Part shown: positions 33,095-45,900 of the stretch, piece by piece
Position numbering within the stretch: position 1 is the stretch's first letter
How the letters are laid out: each line of letters opens with the position of its first letter
The notes under the pieces: generated by a model
The model's database searches: none
Seen by the model: only the letters and a program-made list of their open reading frames with translations
What the model was told of the DNA's origin: nothing
Position numbers and translations under genes: made by a program
Assembly (NCBI GenBank): GCA_007644065.1
Contig: VJWN01000003.1
Coordinates: forward strand, 496,001 to 560,000
Direction of reading: 5' to 3'
Length of the DNA: 64,000 nt
Origin: Margaritispora aquatica
Lineage: Eukaryota; Ascomycota; Leotiomycetes; Helotiales; Discinellaceae

Positions 33095-35541
33095 TATGAG
33101 GCGAGAACAAGGAAAGTGCAAATGTCAGTGAGATATACCGATACCAAACACTGCAGTGATGATCTCGCACGAAGTATCTCAATGGCTGTGAAGAGCTATA
33201 TATGTTGCTTGATCCCAATCCGCATCAAGAGTCTGCTCTTGGCAATGGCAAGCAGATCCTATCGTCATCCCCATTTGTCAATCGTTGGTAGCAGGCGCGG
33301 TTTTGCCATGATTAGATCGTCTGATGCTGATCAGCATGCGGCTCAGTAAGCTTAATTGGCACAACTAGTTCAGATATTCTCTCCCGTCAGAGGTGGATTG
33401 AGCAACGGAGGAATGGTCCGATGAAGATTTGCATTTAGGGCGAGCCCAAGAGACTGAGGTGTAAGTTTAAGCGAGCATTCTCTTATCCTATGCAAATACA
33501 ACGAAGACTTTCCCGAGAACAGATTTGGCTTCAATTCCAACCCAATTCTTCTTTGGTTCTGGAAGGCGCGACGAAATATTTAATCTCCTCCAAGCTGAAT
33601 CTGACACCACGTTGCGAGATCTTAGAGATGTCATTGTTCCTGTTGCGTTGGACCCTGGATTATAGCCTCATAGTCCGGCGTTCCCACTATGACGCACGTC
33701 TTCACTTCGCCTCCTCGCAAGAATTGCAATTGGCTATTTCGCTAGCGACATCGATTTGAGTTCTAGCTAGCACATCGAGGCGGTGGACTTGCATCATTGA
33801 ATGCCTAGGTATTTGTGTCGTGGAATTGCTCGACATTATTTGATGACAAGCGAGTAATCGAGTTGGACGTCAATCACTTGACAACTGTCTTCATTCTCAT
33901 TACTTGGAACTTGAATATATTTGTTACAAAAGCTTGAGACCCAATCACTTGCTTGAATTGAAACCCTGAACTCCTGGTCGTGCGAGATCTAAAAGGGGGT
34001 ATGCTACTTAGCACCATCTTCGCATCTTCATCTCGCATTGCCGTCGACATTGCAATTATCACTCTGGCCTGTATTCATTTCCTACAAACGCTTGTAGTCT
34101 AAACACTTCATAGAATTCAAGTGCCTGACTTCAGGTTCTGTAAAATCAAAAGGCCATAATAAGAAGCTTTATTTGATATTCCGTCGTCGCTGAAAACTTT
34201 AAACGGACTTAACCGGACTTATACAAATTTGCAGCCAGCGCTCAAAACCCACCACCTGATGAGATTCAAGCTTCAGACTTCTGATACTATGCAAATACAA
34301 AGGTTACAATATCTAGCATCATCCGCATCCTTATTGTCGCCATCAAAACCCTACCATGTCAATAGTTACACAAGCGAGAAAAAGGCCCTCCCTTGCTGAC
34401 ACAACACAACACATAACCATGTCCATCCCATGTCCACTCCCCCTGAACCTAACATCATAAGATCTCCCAACTATTGCAGCAATGCGGACATCTCGCACCA
34501 CCCACTCGGAATCCTTTTTTCTATACCCACCTTGTCAATAACATGGTTAAATTTAGACCTCCCAAAACCCAACGGATCCCAGATCCGTTCAGGATACAAC
34601 CAGCATGTATCCCCGCTGCAGAAAAACAATTCGATCAAATTAAACCCTGAATGGAAACCACCTACCTCGCTTATCGTCTTTGCAGGAAAGACATCCGACC
34701 ATGAGATCGTGATGCTTCTTCTGCTTCTTCTTCTCCTTCAGGCTGATATTGATATTAATTAAATTAAATTAATTGATTCAGCTGCACTCACGGCAAGGCG
34801 AGTGATAAATTGTCCGGACTGACAGGATAGATTGACACTGGCATTATTACCATCTGAACAGGCCCCTTCTGATGAAAATGACAGGGATTCATTCTCAACC
34901 ATCACAACGACAGGTGGGTGATGTCCGCTCCCTCTGCCACGCCCCGTTCTCGGCTGAAATCGAAAATCGAACGCGACGCAATTGCACGCAACACGCAACA
35001 CGAAATGCAAACGCAGTGCTCTTTCTGGTTGAAGCTGTCAATGTTGTCAGAAAACATCAAAACGTGCATTGAATTCGCCACCGTCTGCTAGAAAGTACCT
35101 ACTAACTCACAGTACCAACCTTCACATGTCCTCCTCTTCTGACGCTCAGCTCTCCCCAGAAAGCCATCAACTCAGCTGGACAAGCACGTTGAAGCAGAAG
35201 CAGTAGGTAGCACAAGCACCGGGACCAACACCCAGCGCCGGAACAAGCCTAAATCGACATCACACAATTCAATCCGATCCGATCCAATCCAATCCCATCC
35301 AATTCATAGTCTCAAAAGTTAAAAGTCCCTCAATCATCCGACCACAGCTCGCTCGCCCTCACCGTCACGAACCATACGGTAGCTATCCATGCCGCATTTG
35401 CTGATGCTGCACGCAATGCGTACAGTACCAAGAGAAATCCACCGGTCAAGCTAGGGACAAGTAGGTATCGAAACCGGTCTTCCTACCTTATGAATTTGCT
35501 TCTTTCGCGACCGATGACAGACCAAATTTGAGTCCCCGAAG

Positions 35542-35560
35542 GGTAAGGTAAGGTAAGGTA
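35542..35560. repeat. (GGTAA)n short tandem repeat
   Basis: Four consecutive units of ggtaa. The reverse complement, ttacc, is part of the TACCT/ACCT repeat theme found across this region. Confidence 0.85.
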
Positions 35561-35750
35561 TCCGATATGAACGCATGCATGCGTGTACAGATGATGAACG
35601 ACGACGAACCGGTGGAAAGCCAGATCCGAAAGATGGTCAACCAAACAAGCGAATCAATCAATCCATCCATCACCCCTTTTTCGCAAAAATTACCAGAAAC
35701 AATCATGGCGGCATCCAAATCATTTCATCACATTCGGATCTCAACACTCA

Positions 35751-35780
35751 CTGCACTGCACTGCACTGCACTGCACTGCA
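35751..35780. repeat. (CTGCA)n tandem repeat
   Basis: Six consecutive copies of the 5-nt unit ctgca; no coding meaning. Confidence 0.9.
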
Positions 35781-36061
35781 CTCCACTCGACTTTCAATCT
35801 AGCCAAGCCTTCCAGCCATCAACACTTTACATCCGTAATTCAATGCCAATGCAGTAATAAATTCCCCCAGTATTTCCATTTTCATTTCCCTTCCGCACAG
35901 ACAAAGCGCAAAACCTCTCATTTTGCCTACCTTGTACACTCGTTCACGTCCTCGTTCTCTTTCTCTCACGCCCACCGACGCCCACCGCCAAAACCACCCA
36001 GCAGCCGACCGACCCAGCCGAGCCTTGTCCAACGAACGTCCCCGTGCATACAGTACAGTAC

Positions 36062-36116
36062 AACCTTACCTACCTTACCTACCTTGCCTTTCAACATCCA
36101 TCCATCCATCCATCCA
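36062..36116. repeat. ACCT/TTACCT repeats followed by (ATCC)n
   Basis: Alternating accttacct units run straight into about five catc/atcc units within 55 bp. Confidence 0.85.
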
Positions 36117-36632
36117 CGTCCGAACATGCATTCGAACGCCCCCCCCAAACCACACCCAATATTCGCCACCACCAATCCTCACTCATCCCGCCTCCCCCCT
36201 CCCCCCCGTCGCCGTCCTCCCTCAAAATCCCAAGCTCGTCTGAACCCCTGGAGCAACTCAACACATTTTTTATTCCTTTTTGTCTTGGTCCTTTTTTCTT
36301 CTCCTTTCGTTTTTGATTATGCATGCATGTGTGCATGGATGTGATGTGAGATGTGATTTATATGCATGCAGGATGGGTGATGCGCTGAACCCCCGTCCAC
36401 CCCATCCACACCCATCCACACCCCCCCCCGTCGAATATCCAGATCCCGCCGTGCAGCCCATCCATGCATTTATTTTCAATCTATTGGAATGCGGGGTTGT
36501 GTTATGTTATGTGGTGTTATGTCAGTTTCGGGTCAGGGATTATTTTCCGCTTGCGACTTGCGAAATATTGTAGATAACCTCAACGCAAGCTGGGACCATA
36601 CGGTATCTCCATTATTGATCTTGATCCCACCC

Positions 36633-36653
36633 GTACAGTACAGTACAGTACAG
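36633..36653. repeat. (GTACA)n tandem repeat
   Basis: Four units of gtaca in a row (gtacagtacagtacagtaca). Related strings occur at 36049, 45484 and 53429. Confidence 0.9.
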
Positions 36654-36796
36654 CTCCATTCATTCAGAGTGGAATCGCCTGTTCTTTCTCCCTCTTCGAG
36701 GTATGTGCGTGCATCTGACATGCCCCATGCTCCTGTCTAGTCGTGTCACGTAGACCACCCAGTCACGGAAGATGCCGAGGAAATCTACGGAGGACT

Positions 36797-36822
36797 TACC
36801 TACCTTACCTACCTTACCTCAC
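36797..36822. repeat. ACTTACCT/ACCT repeats
   Basis: Three ttacctacc-type units in tandem, the same theme as at 36062 and 36911. Confidence 0.8.
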
Positions 36823-36910
36823 CTCTCGACGTTGACATGTTGCATTTACATCTACAGTCCGCGGAAAAGAACAGAAGGCAGTAGAAGGGGGACTCATGCT
36901 CGTGTGACCA

Positions 36911-36950
36911 TTACCTACCTACCTACCTACCTACCTACCTACCTTACCTA
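36911..36950. repeat. (CCTA)n tandem repeat
   Basis: About eight consecutive ccta units, then cttaccta. It is the longest array of the tacct family in the window. Confidence 0.9.
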
Positions 36951-38137
36951 GCTTCGGATTCCAATCCAGAATCAATCGATCGCGCGTCCAGTAAATCGCG
37001 TGGGTGGGTTGGGATGAGTGCAAGGTAGTTAACACTCAAGCGAATAGCGAGTAGATAGGCAAGCGAGGTAAACAGTATCTGTAATCTTAGTGTATCTAAT
37101 CCAGATAGATAAACGCGCCGCCCAAGGTAGCAGGTAGGCCAACAAACAAAACGCGCCCAAGACAATGTCTATCTATCTATCTCAGGGCTGCTTGCTAGGC
37201 GTGGAATCCAAGGGTTCAGTTTAGATCAGATCGGCATCGCATCACATCACATCGCATCGTATCGTATCGTATCGCACCGTACCGTTAATTTTGGGGGCTA
37301 ATTTTCTTTTTTCTTCACCTCATCACCACCACCAATGTCAAAGGTATATCAAAGCATTGATATCGATATCGATCGCAAATGTCTCAACATTTCAAATCAT
37401 TGATAGTCCAATAGTATTCTATCTTTCTGCCTTTTTATTGTTTTTTATTTTATCTTATTATATCCCCGTTCATTCATTCATTCCCCTTTTTATCGATATT
37501 GGTGATCCCTTAAGTCCGATGGCATTTTATCCCATCTCATCTCATCTCATCTCAACTCCGACTCAATTCCAACCTTGTTCTATATACAACTCCAATCGCA
37601 TATAGCTCAATCAATCCAGTCAATACCTAGCTATTGAGTCTCCAGATCCGAGATCCTGAATCCCAGATCCTAAATCCCCAATCCCAAGAATCAGAATAAG
37701 GTTTCCACCCAAACCATATCTCACCTTTCCTTATCACATGCATCGACCCAACCCAACCCCAACCCAAACCAAACCCAACTTTACCCTACCTTAACCCTAA
37801 ACCCTCCCCACACGGCTCCCTAACCTCTCAATAAACTTTCCCATCAAACCGTCCCATCCCAAATGCCCGTCATCCCACCTTCCCTTCCCTACTTTTAGCT
37901 CCAAGGTAACCAAGGTAGCTAACTAAACATGCACCTAAACAAGTCCTCAACCACAGTCTCGGAGACGTCTCCGTTCCGTGGTGTTGGTGGTGGTGGTGGT
38001 GAGCGAGCGAAACTCTAAATACTAAACTCTAAACTTTGAACCGCAACTCGATCTCTCAACAACGCTCAGCGCGAATGACGAAGAAGGTTTCATTATAACT
38101 CGCGTCTCTTCTTAAATCTCGAGTTTTTGTCCTTTTG

Positions 38138-38185
38138 TTTTCTTTTCTTTTCTTTTCTTTTCTTTTCTTTTCTCTTCTCTTCTTT
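38138..38185. repeat. (TCTTT)n polypyrimidine tract
   Basis: Seven or more tcttt units followed by tctct variants form a near 50-nt pure pyrimidine strand, a potential triplex-forming sequence. Confidence 0.9.
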
Positions 38186-40424
38186 GACAAGGCCCAGAAT
38201 TGAGATATGAGATTCGAGATTTGAGAGATTGAGGTTGGAGAGCTGAAAATGAAACGCTAAAACGATGACCTCATCCCGCCGCATCCTCGTCGTCGATCAT
38301 TTTCACTTCAGCAAGGTAGGTAGGTACTTGCTTACTTACCTTGACGCGAAACCGGGACTTGACTACCTTTCCCTGTAACCTACCTTCCTTGTACCTACCC
38401 GCCTATACCAATCTACTACCTCTCCCTACCAACTTAACATAACTTGACTTGATATACATATACATAAACAACCGAATCTATAAACATAAGTAAAACAAAT
38501 AGACAAATAAACAAGACCTAAACCCTCACTGACTCCTCCCTCTCCACCAACATAACCTAACCTAACCTAACATAAACTCACTTACTCACTTTTTGCCTTT
38601 CTTGCCTTTCTTGCCTTCCCGCCCGCCTGCCCGAGACGAAACAAAACTACTTTAAACAACAACAACAACAACGTGTTTATGTTTCTGTTTCGTCTTGCCA
38701 TGCCATGCTTTGCCAAGAAGGTACGAGAAACATTACTCACTCGCCTTACTCACTCATACTTACTCACTGATTGACTTACTAACTGACTCACTCACTCATT
38801 CACTCACTCTTGTTCTCACATTGTCATTCTCAATCCAACGGCAGTAGAGATAAAACAAAACCGGTTCTGTTTCTGTTTCAAGAGGAGAATTTAAAATCTT
38901 TTTTTCGGATGAAACCTTCGATTAAATGTTACACAGAATCCCTCGATCGGATAGTTAGGGCCTGACTCTCCCTCCCTCCCTCCCTCCCTCCTTCCATAAG
39001 TAAGTAGTACTTCATAACCCCCTCTCCTTCTCCTTCCCCTTCCTTTCCCTCCATAATCCTACCATACATACAGTATCCTACCCCGACCGACCAGCGATGT
39101 ATGCCTACACGCACATACACACATACACTCTCGCTCTCTCCCCCCCCCCACCCTCCTTATGCTAAAAAAACACACAACCAAGAAAGACTTTTTTAAAAAA
39201 ATACCTCGGTTCGCGTGAGCGAGCCAAAAACCCCTCTTTGATGTAAAGAAAACTAGACAAATATGCAGTAAGTAGGTAGGTAGTAGGTAGTACAATAATA
39301 GTAAACAGACGGACAGACAAAACAAGTAAAACTCAAACCAACTCAAACCAAATCAAAGCAATAATATACCCAAAAAACATCAAAAAATCTCAAAGCATGC
39401 TCTTGTATTAAAACGCACATTATTCCTCCTTAAATCCTCGCCCTTCTCACTCTGACCCTCTCTCTCTCTTACCAGCCAAGCAAGTAAATTACTCCCTCCC
39501 CTTTCTCCATTTCTCCATTTACCGCCCACCCCCTCCATCCATCCATATGCTGCCGCCGGTTTCCCCCCCACCCCGCCCGCCCCCAAGCAGAAAATGCAAA
39601 TCAAAAAAAAAAACGCAATGAGGATATCTAGGTACTTGTTGTTTAACATGAGAGGCAAAAACAAAATGAAACGAGAAAAAAAATAGGTGGAGAGCTAATA
39701 GGCTCAAGTTAAGTAAATAAGGTGTGTATGTGATAGACACCGATGATGCTGACAGCTAATACACTCCGAAATATGCAATCCCGCTTTGCTCTGGGGAGAA
39801 AAGAAAAATTGAACAAAATGAGGGGTTCAACAACGACAACAACGCCAGGACTCCTTTTGGCACGTCTGACCTTCAGACCCAACACCAAACCTCCTTGTTT
39901 ATGCCATGCATGCTCCAAACCCCACCCCACACAACTGAAATGAAAAAAAAATAACCTGGTCCGGAAATGCATGTTGAGAATTGTTTAGTTGTAATAAAAA
40001 AAAAGTAAATGGCGCTAGAAGAAAAATTGAACGGGGTATCGATGCAAAGTCGGCAGAAATTAGAGGACTTGGTGTACACGAAATGCGCGTCGCCCAAAGT
40101 GGTCGATAAACATCGCCGGATCTATGATGGATAGATTGTCGACCAAAGATTAGGAGGGGTGTGAGATCCATTTCCAGGATAACTTGCGATAGGATTCGTC
40201 CCTTTGCATTTGAAGGGCCCCTCAGATCCTTGACGATTGTATCTGTGTTGAGCATATGTTTGTTTGGAAAAATGTTGTGCAGGTGGCCAAGAAACTTTCG
40301 CGCATGTGAGGATAATACGAGATGTGGGTAGGATCACGACGCGTACTAGCAATGTCGTCCACATGACCAATGAGCAGCACACCCTCAAAATAGCAGGTCT
40401 CGCCAATCATAAGCCACAACCACT

Positions 40425-42689
40425 TCACGATCTCGGCACCTGCTGACCCTGCGGCATACTTCTCGCAATCCTGTTATCGCCTCCGGGTGCCGCTGAATCC
40501 ACACCACCTCGCGAAGCTGGATAGTTTAATGTTTGGGGTGGTCCTGAAGTACCAGTTGAGGTTGCCGGGCTATGGTCAAGGTAATTCGACATGTCCCAAG
40601 AGTTGCGATTGCTTCCATTGTTCAAGTATGGCTGTGAGTTTTGCATGTGATGTTGTGAACTTTGCCAGTGGGGGACTGGTTCATGTGGACCACCTGGGAC
40701 GGCACCACGGAGTCCTCCTGGCGGACCTTGAAGACTCATGGGCCGGTGGTCATGAGGAGAGACAACCCTTGCAGGTATACTGGAATAAACTGTGGAGGTT
40801 GTTGAGCTTGAGATCGACCGTGGGGAGAGTGTTCCATGATGGTGATCACTTGTATAAGACGTACCAGCAGAGGATCCTTCAGTCACGTACGCAGTCGAGT
40901 TGGAAGGGTTCAGGAGGGCGGGCGGTAATGTTGAGGAGGGGCTCGCAGACTTGATTCGAAGGTTAGTAATGTGCGATTGCCAGATCGAGGAGACTTACGT
41001 ATTTGCCAATGATCTTTTTCAATGCCGCAGCGAGGTCTTTCCAGTGGAAGACTTTGACGTCCTTCTCAATGTTACGTGGTTTGGGTGCGGGGAAAGCCAT
41101 GATGACCTTGAAGAATTCCTCGCTGTCAGGCTTTCCTTTGGACACGGTTAGGGGTCTGAATCCTTCCAAGTTCCTCCGTATCCTGTTCTTCTCCTCAACG
41201 GTGAAACGAGCTGCCACCAAGGACTCCAAGAGATAGATCGTGTCAACACTGGTAACGAAGCACTCTTGCTTTTCCTCCCAGTAAATGCAGCTGATACAAA
41301 TGCTGTTCGGAGGTCGGTCATCCACAGAAACGGGCGAGAATGTTGTCGTGATGGTGCTGCCAGATTGCGATCTCCTAAAGTGAACCAATCTTCGGCGCGA
41401 TTCAAATTCCTCCTCTGACCAGCTCAGTGCCATACCCTCGAGATCTCCTTGAATCTCCAACTTGGCTTTGTGGGGGTATAATGCGTAGGCGTTGAATGGT
41501 TGACCGTGATGCCCGCCGTGTGGGGCGAGGGAAGGACTCGGTGTTTGCGTGATGGTCGAGGTTCTGATCAAGGGAGGATTGGCCTGTAATCCTGGCGATG
41601 GGAGCGGGTTCATCGACGGTCGGTTCATGCCACCGTTTGATGGAAGCCCAGGACTTCTGGACATATTCGAGCCAACTGGGACATAGCTGGAATTCCATGT
41701 ACCAATATGAGGTGATTGCGCTTTGATGGTTGGAGGAGAGGTCGTGGCCGAGCCTGGGTATCCATACAAGTGTCTTGGCGCGGGTTGTCCTTGATAGCTG
41801 GGGGCTGGTCGCGGGTATTGTGGAACCAGGTTCGTGTACTGCGAATTTGGTTGAATGTAGGACGAGTATGATGATGCTTGGTCACTGTGCGGGTATCCGT
41901 ACGATCCATATTCTTCCTTTGGCCTGATTTGATGGGACGAGTTGCGTTTTGCTGGACTCTTCATGAGGTCGGTGGAATCCGTAGACAATTTTCGCTTTCT
42001 TGAATTCTCCTGAGAAGGGCTGCTGCCACTCTCAATTCCACTATCAAGATAGGTAAAATCTCCCACCTCCACCTTCGCAATCAATTCGCCATCCCCACTC
42101 TCCATAAACATGGAGATTGGCACCACCGAGGTCGTGTAATTTGTCGACGAGAATGGAGGGATATCACAGGAAATCGTATATGAACAGACGGTGGCTTGTT
42201 GACCGGCTTTTTGGAAGGACGCGGGGCATTTTTGGTGACCAAACATCAGAAAGAAACTTGGTGTGCTCGACGTTCCAAGCTCGTAAAGGGAAGTGATGGA
42301 AACATAGCATTTCGTATCCCGGGTCCCCTTTTGAGGGCTATAGTTCGTTACTTGAGGCACAGGTGTTGGTCCGCCAACATTGAGATATGGCCCAGCTTGG
42401 TCTTCATATGGCGTGCGCACCTGACTGGATGGGTATGACATGGGCGTCAGTTGCGGTGCATTGTGGTAAGACGGTGCCGTGGTGGATGCTGGTGCCGGAG
42501 GTTGTGATGCGTAGATGGGCGCTGGGTACGGAAATGAACTTTCCGGGTATGTACGACTTGTGGTGTTGTAGCCTAGTTCAAGGTAAGTATTCATCTAGGA
42601 TTTGTCTCCCGCGCGTCTAAATGCTCGTTATCCTGTTTTCACGTACTCTGAAGCTGTGGAGGCTGAGGCTTCCCCCCGTAGGCAGACAT
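40425..42689 (-). CDS. medA: Medusa-type developmental regulator (medA/Ren1/Acr1 homologue), core exons
   Basis: Homologue of Aspergillus medA, Fusarium REN1 and Magnaporthe ACR1, nuclear regulators of conidiophore development. The core model is 42689-42647, 42572-40999 and 40949-40425 (713 aa; introns 74 and 49 nt). The N-terminal half is low complexity (Pro/Ser/Tyr rich) around a folded part (KCYVSITSLYELG, VVPISMFMESGDGEL). A basic patch (SRKRKL) may be a nuclear signal. The conserved Medusa block lies about two thirds along (KAKLEIQGDLEGMALSWSEE, RRLVHFRRSQSG, CISCIYWEEKQECFVTSVD, EEKNRIRRNLEGFRPLTV). The C-terminal 175 aa are disordered. The first in-frame ATG is 42689, but coding-like sequence continues upstream without an ATG, so the true start is probably in a further exon (see 42824 and 43599). 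Confidence 0.88.
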
Positions 42690-42824
42690 GGAGATATGCT
42701 CCTTGGGAGAATCTGCCCGAGCCACAAGGGCACTCTCGTAACCTTCCTCGTGAAGAGCCGCAGTCTCCGGCGATGCGTAGGATTCGTCAAGTATAATTGG
42801 CCTACTGCTAGGAATATGTTCAGG
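42647..42824 (-). CDS. medA: medA upstream exon extension (acceptor at 42825-42826)
   Basis: The medA frame stays open 5' of ATG 42689 and reads like protein (PIILDESYASPE, HEEGYESALVARADSPK). There is no ATG in it, but an acceptor with a CTAAC branch (ctaacacattctcttcag) ends just before CCT at 42824, phase 0. This suggests the exon really spans 42824-42647 and is joined to something further upstream. The overlap with the core model is intended. Confidence 0.6.
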
Positions 42825-43507
42825 CTGAAGAGAATGTGTTAGTCGATGAGGCTCGCAAGTGTGTGTGGGCAGCAAGAATAGAAAGGCCAGTGGGATGAAC
42901 TGACTTCAAACAAACTGTAAGTTGAGTAAGCCAGTTTGACGGTTGCGATGAGGATGTTGGGAATTCTCTGAGACCACAGAGAAAAAGAAGAGTTCTAGTC
43001 AAGTGATGTTATTGCCGATTGATTGCGAGACAGTCCATGGAATGTGGGTACGTGAGTAGAAATGTGCAGGAGAAATTAACTCTTTTGTGCCCTGGTATGG
43101 AGATGTGAAATGCCAAATTGCAAGAACGAGAGAATGAGTGAGCACTCGAGGGAGATGAGCTGGTTCGATGGGCCGTATGATATTGGAAAATGGACCTCTG
43201 GATGGACGATAGTTGACCAAAAAGCAACTATGGACTGAAGAAGTTAGAAACAAAACCCTTTGATCCACACGCCACCTAAGGTAGACCAGCATACCAACTA
43301 ATAAACAAGTTGCCGCTTCTAGCACGGTTCGAGTCTCGGGTAGGTGAAACTAGAGAATAAAGTATCTTTCGATGGGTTCGCCCTAAGGAGGTGAGCGGGT
43401 CAGCCGGGACCGCGCCAATATTGGGGGTTGAACGAGGGGCATATCCAGGATCAATTCACATCCATCCATCCATCGTCGGGAGTTTCTTGGGGGAGCTGTT
43501 CACATAC

Positions 43508-43599
43508 CCAGTGCCCAAAGACTTGAAACCTTTGAAGCTGTTCAAGGTGGTTGTTCGGATCGTTCTGAGGATCTGCAGCCACCCGTGAACCTTGCGAAC
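43508..43599 (-). CDS. medA: Candidate additional medA 5' exon
   Basis: A 92-nt open segment on the minus strand is flanked by a CTAAC branch plus acceptor (ctaacgtgccatcaacag) and a donor GTATGT. Read in the phase that fits the phase-0 acceptor at 42824 it gives RVAADPQNDPNNHLEQLQRF and ends in FGHW, with typical protein composition. It would be spliced over a 682-nt intron (43507-42825). Its own 5' phase (two leading bases) calls for still another exon carrying the ATG, which I could not find. The evidence is splice signals plus composition only. Confidence 0.5.
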
Positions 43600-45798
43600 C
43601 TGTTGATGGCACGTTAGAGTACGTTCATGCCGTCATGTCCATGCCGGGTGCCTGCAAGTGCCGGTGACACTACACTCCCAAGAACGTTGTTGTTGTTGTT
43701 CGTTGTAGGGGGAAATTGTGTTTTGGGGGGGGGGGTAAACGGGCTGATGTAAGGGTTGTAGATCACCGTCAGATCCCAGATGGTGGATGTCAGATAATCG
43801 CGGGTGGCCCCAGGCGTTCGGACAAGATGGCTAAAAGCCAGAATAGGTAAACGCAAGGGAGAGGGAAAGATGAGAGGAAAAAGATCGTACTGTACCGTTT
43901 GAGGTGGAAAGAGACTTTGACAGTCTCTGACAACGCAATCAAGAAAATGGAATGATTCGAGCTAATGCCAAGCAGTCAAGGACCATTCACGTCTGGTGCT
44001 GGTGCTCGGGCGCGGCGGCTGGATGAAGATCTTAAAGTGGTGACTGGAAGCGAGGAATTCGTAATTCGACTCTCTTCGATATGGTCGATGGGCGATGATG
44101 AACGATTTCCCCAAGTATATATCCCTCCTGCTCAATAAGATGTCGCGTGTGGTAGGAAGGTGCCGCAAATATCCTTTCCAGATAGATATCTGACCACGAG
44201 GTATCTATCCCTTTGGCTGCTGAAAGGGTATTATGATATATGTATGTATGTCTTGCGAAATTTCGGTAGTCTGAAAGGCTGGCTGAACCACGTCTGATCT
44301 CGATCCAGTGCAAGTGCAGTCAAGGTGGCGGGTGTCTCGTAGGAGTGAACTGGAATCCAGACTCTCGACTTTCGAATTCGACTGTGACGACTGTAAGGCA
44401 GTTGATGTCTTCTTGAAGCTGTGCGAATCTTCCGATGAATTAAGGCAAAGCAGAAGGAAGTGGGGAGAGCAGGACTTTTAAAGTTGTACAGCAGCACGCT
44501 GGATCGCCATGTGCTTTTCTGGGAAAAAGCGTTGATGGCGTCAAGGAAAGCGTGGTGGACAAAATATAATAAGCTATAGCAAGGTACCTATGGGTTGATG
44601 GGGTGGAGACGGAGCTGGGGGGGTGAGTGAATCAATGCCGTGTGCTAAATCTAGATGGGCGATCAAAAAGACGCAAAAGATTTTCCAGGATCCCCCAAAA
44701 GAAGAAATATAGAGGCGTATTCTGGAAGACTGACTGCCCTGCACAGGGTCAAAAAAGAAGGAAAGAGAATGAGAACTAGGCGGATATGCTCCAGGTAGGT
44801 TGGGATTTTCGACCAGGTTGGTGGAAAGATCCGTGGATGGAAATGGAAATCCTGAGTAGCTGCTATGACTGGGACTGGGACTAGGGCTGGTGAGTCTGGT
44901 ACAATATTTGGTAGTAAATAGTTACGTTGTCGTCGAAGAGCACGAGTCCAATACTGTCCTGTACATGCACGATGCACAATACAGTAGCAAGCAGGCACTT
45001 TGGCTGAAAGAAGGCTGGGATATCGTATGTCTGTGTCTTCCGGCCAGTGGATGGTACTGTTTAGTGGTGTCTTTTTTTTTTTTGTCGAATTACCTTCACC
45101 TTAGCTACCTTAGCTATCTATGACCTTTGGGTTGTCCCAGCCCAAAGGTGCGTGTGCGTATGGGGATGCGTGTATGCGTGAGCGTGAGCGTGTGCGTGCC
45201 TTTCCCAGCCCCAAATTCTATGGGTGATGGAATTCGTGTAAATTCCTACGTTAAGGTCAACGAAGAAGATGCCTCCTATCGGATCCTAGCGCCGCGCAAG
45301 AATTGGTAATATGAGTGACCTCGGCGACCTTGCTCCGATCTGTACGGGCTATGGGTGGAGAGGCGTGTGTGCAGCCTCGTGTGGATTCTGGGTTTGTGGA
45401 ATTGTGGATTGTGGAGGGAGTAGCGGTATGTGAAGGAAGGATGAATAAGGACTAGGACTAGGACGAGACTAGGATGAGGGCTAGTACTGTACTGTATTGT
45501 ATTGTACTGTACTTTTTCAATCGTGGCTGCGGTTGTTCTTCAAAAATCCGAGGTGGGGGAGTGCTCGGTGCTGGGAGCTTGGTGCAGGCGCAGGTGCAAG
45601 TGCAGGGAGACAATGGTGATCAGTGAGGGCGATCAAGTCTTGCCTCTCACCTCTGGCGCTGAATGTATTGGTGTTCAGGCTGGTGTCCAGGTGCAGGTGC
45701 AGGTCGGTGGTGTAGGTGCAGGAGGTGTGCAGTGCGGTGTTGTGTGGTGGTGGTGGTGTTTTGCGGTGTGGTGGGTAAGTAGTGTGGTGGGTATGCGC

Positions 45799-45820
45799 GT
45801 GTGTGTGTGTGTGTGTGTGC
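45799..45820. repeat. (GT)n microsatellite
   Basis: About eleven GT units immediately left of the 9-nt array. Confidence 0.9.
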
Positions 45821-45831
45821 GTGTGGTATGT

Positions 45832-45900
45832 GTAGTATGTGTGGTATGTGTGGTATGTGTGGTATGTGTGGTATGTGTGGTATGTGTGGTGTGTGTGGTG
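45832..45900. repeat. 9-nt tandem array (TATGTGTGG)n
   Basis: About seven near-perfect copies of tatgtgtgg, preceded and followed by diverged units. Because the unit is a multiple of three and lacks stops, it produces long spurious open frames on both strands (HTYHTY or WYVWYV patterns). Confidence 0.92.

Larger units (their letters stand above)
33095..40424. other. 7.3 kb gene-poor, low-complexity region downstream of medA
   Basis: No convincing protein gene is seen on either strand. The left part (33.1-34.8 kb) is ordinary non-repetitive sequence and includes the lipase promoter. From about 35.2 kb it becomes microsatellite and pyrimidine rich on the plus strand, with many short tandem arrays of 4-5 nt units (listed separately) and homopolymer runs near 36140, 36420, 39140 and 39570. 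The last kilobase may include the medA 3' UTR. Confidence 0.7.

Noticed and set aside
37791..37806. ttaaccctaaaccct, telomere-like
   Set aside because: Only about two CCCTAA-like units in a generally CCCAA-rich stretch; not an interstitial telomere array.
40487..40954. 155-codon plus-strand frame
   Set aside because: Antisense shadow of the last medA exon.
43320..43345. ggttcgagtc, a tRNA T-loop-like string
   Set aside because: The flanks do not pair as a T stem and no acceptor or anticodon arm can be built around it.
45832..45900. Possible CRISPR-like array
   Set aside because: Direct 9-nt tandem repeat without spacers, in a eukaryotic genome.
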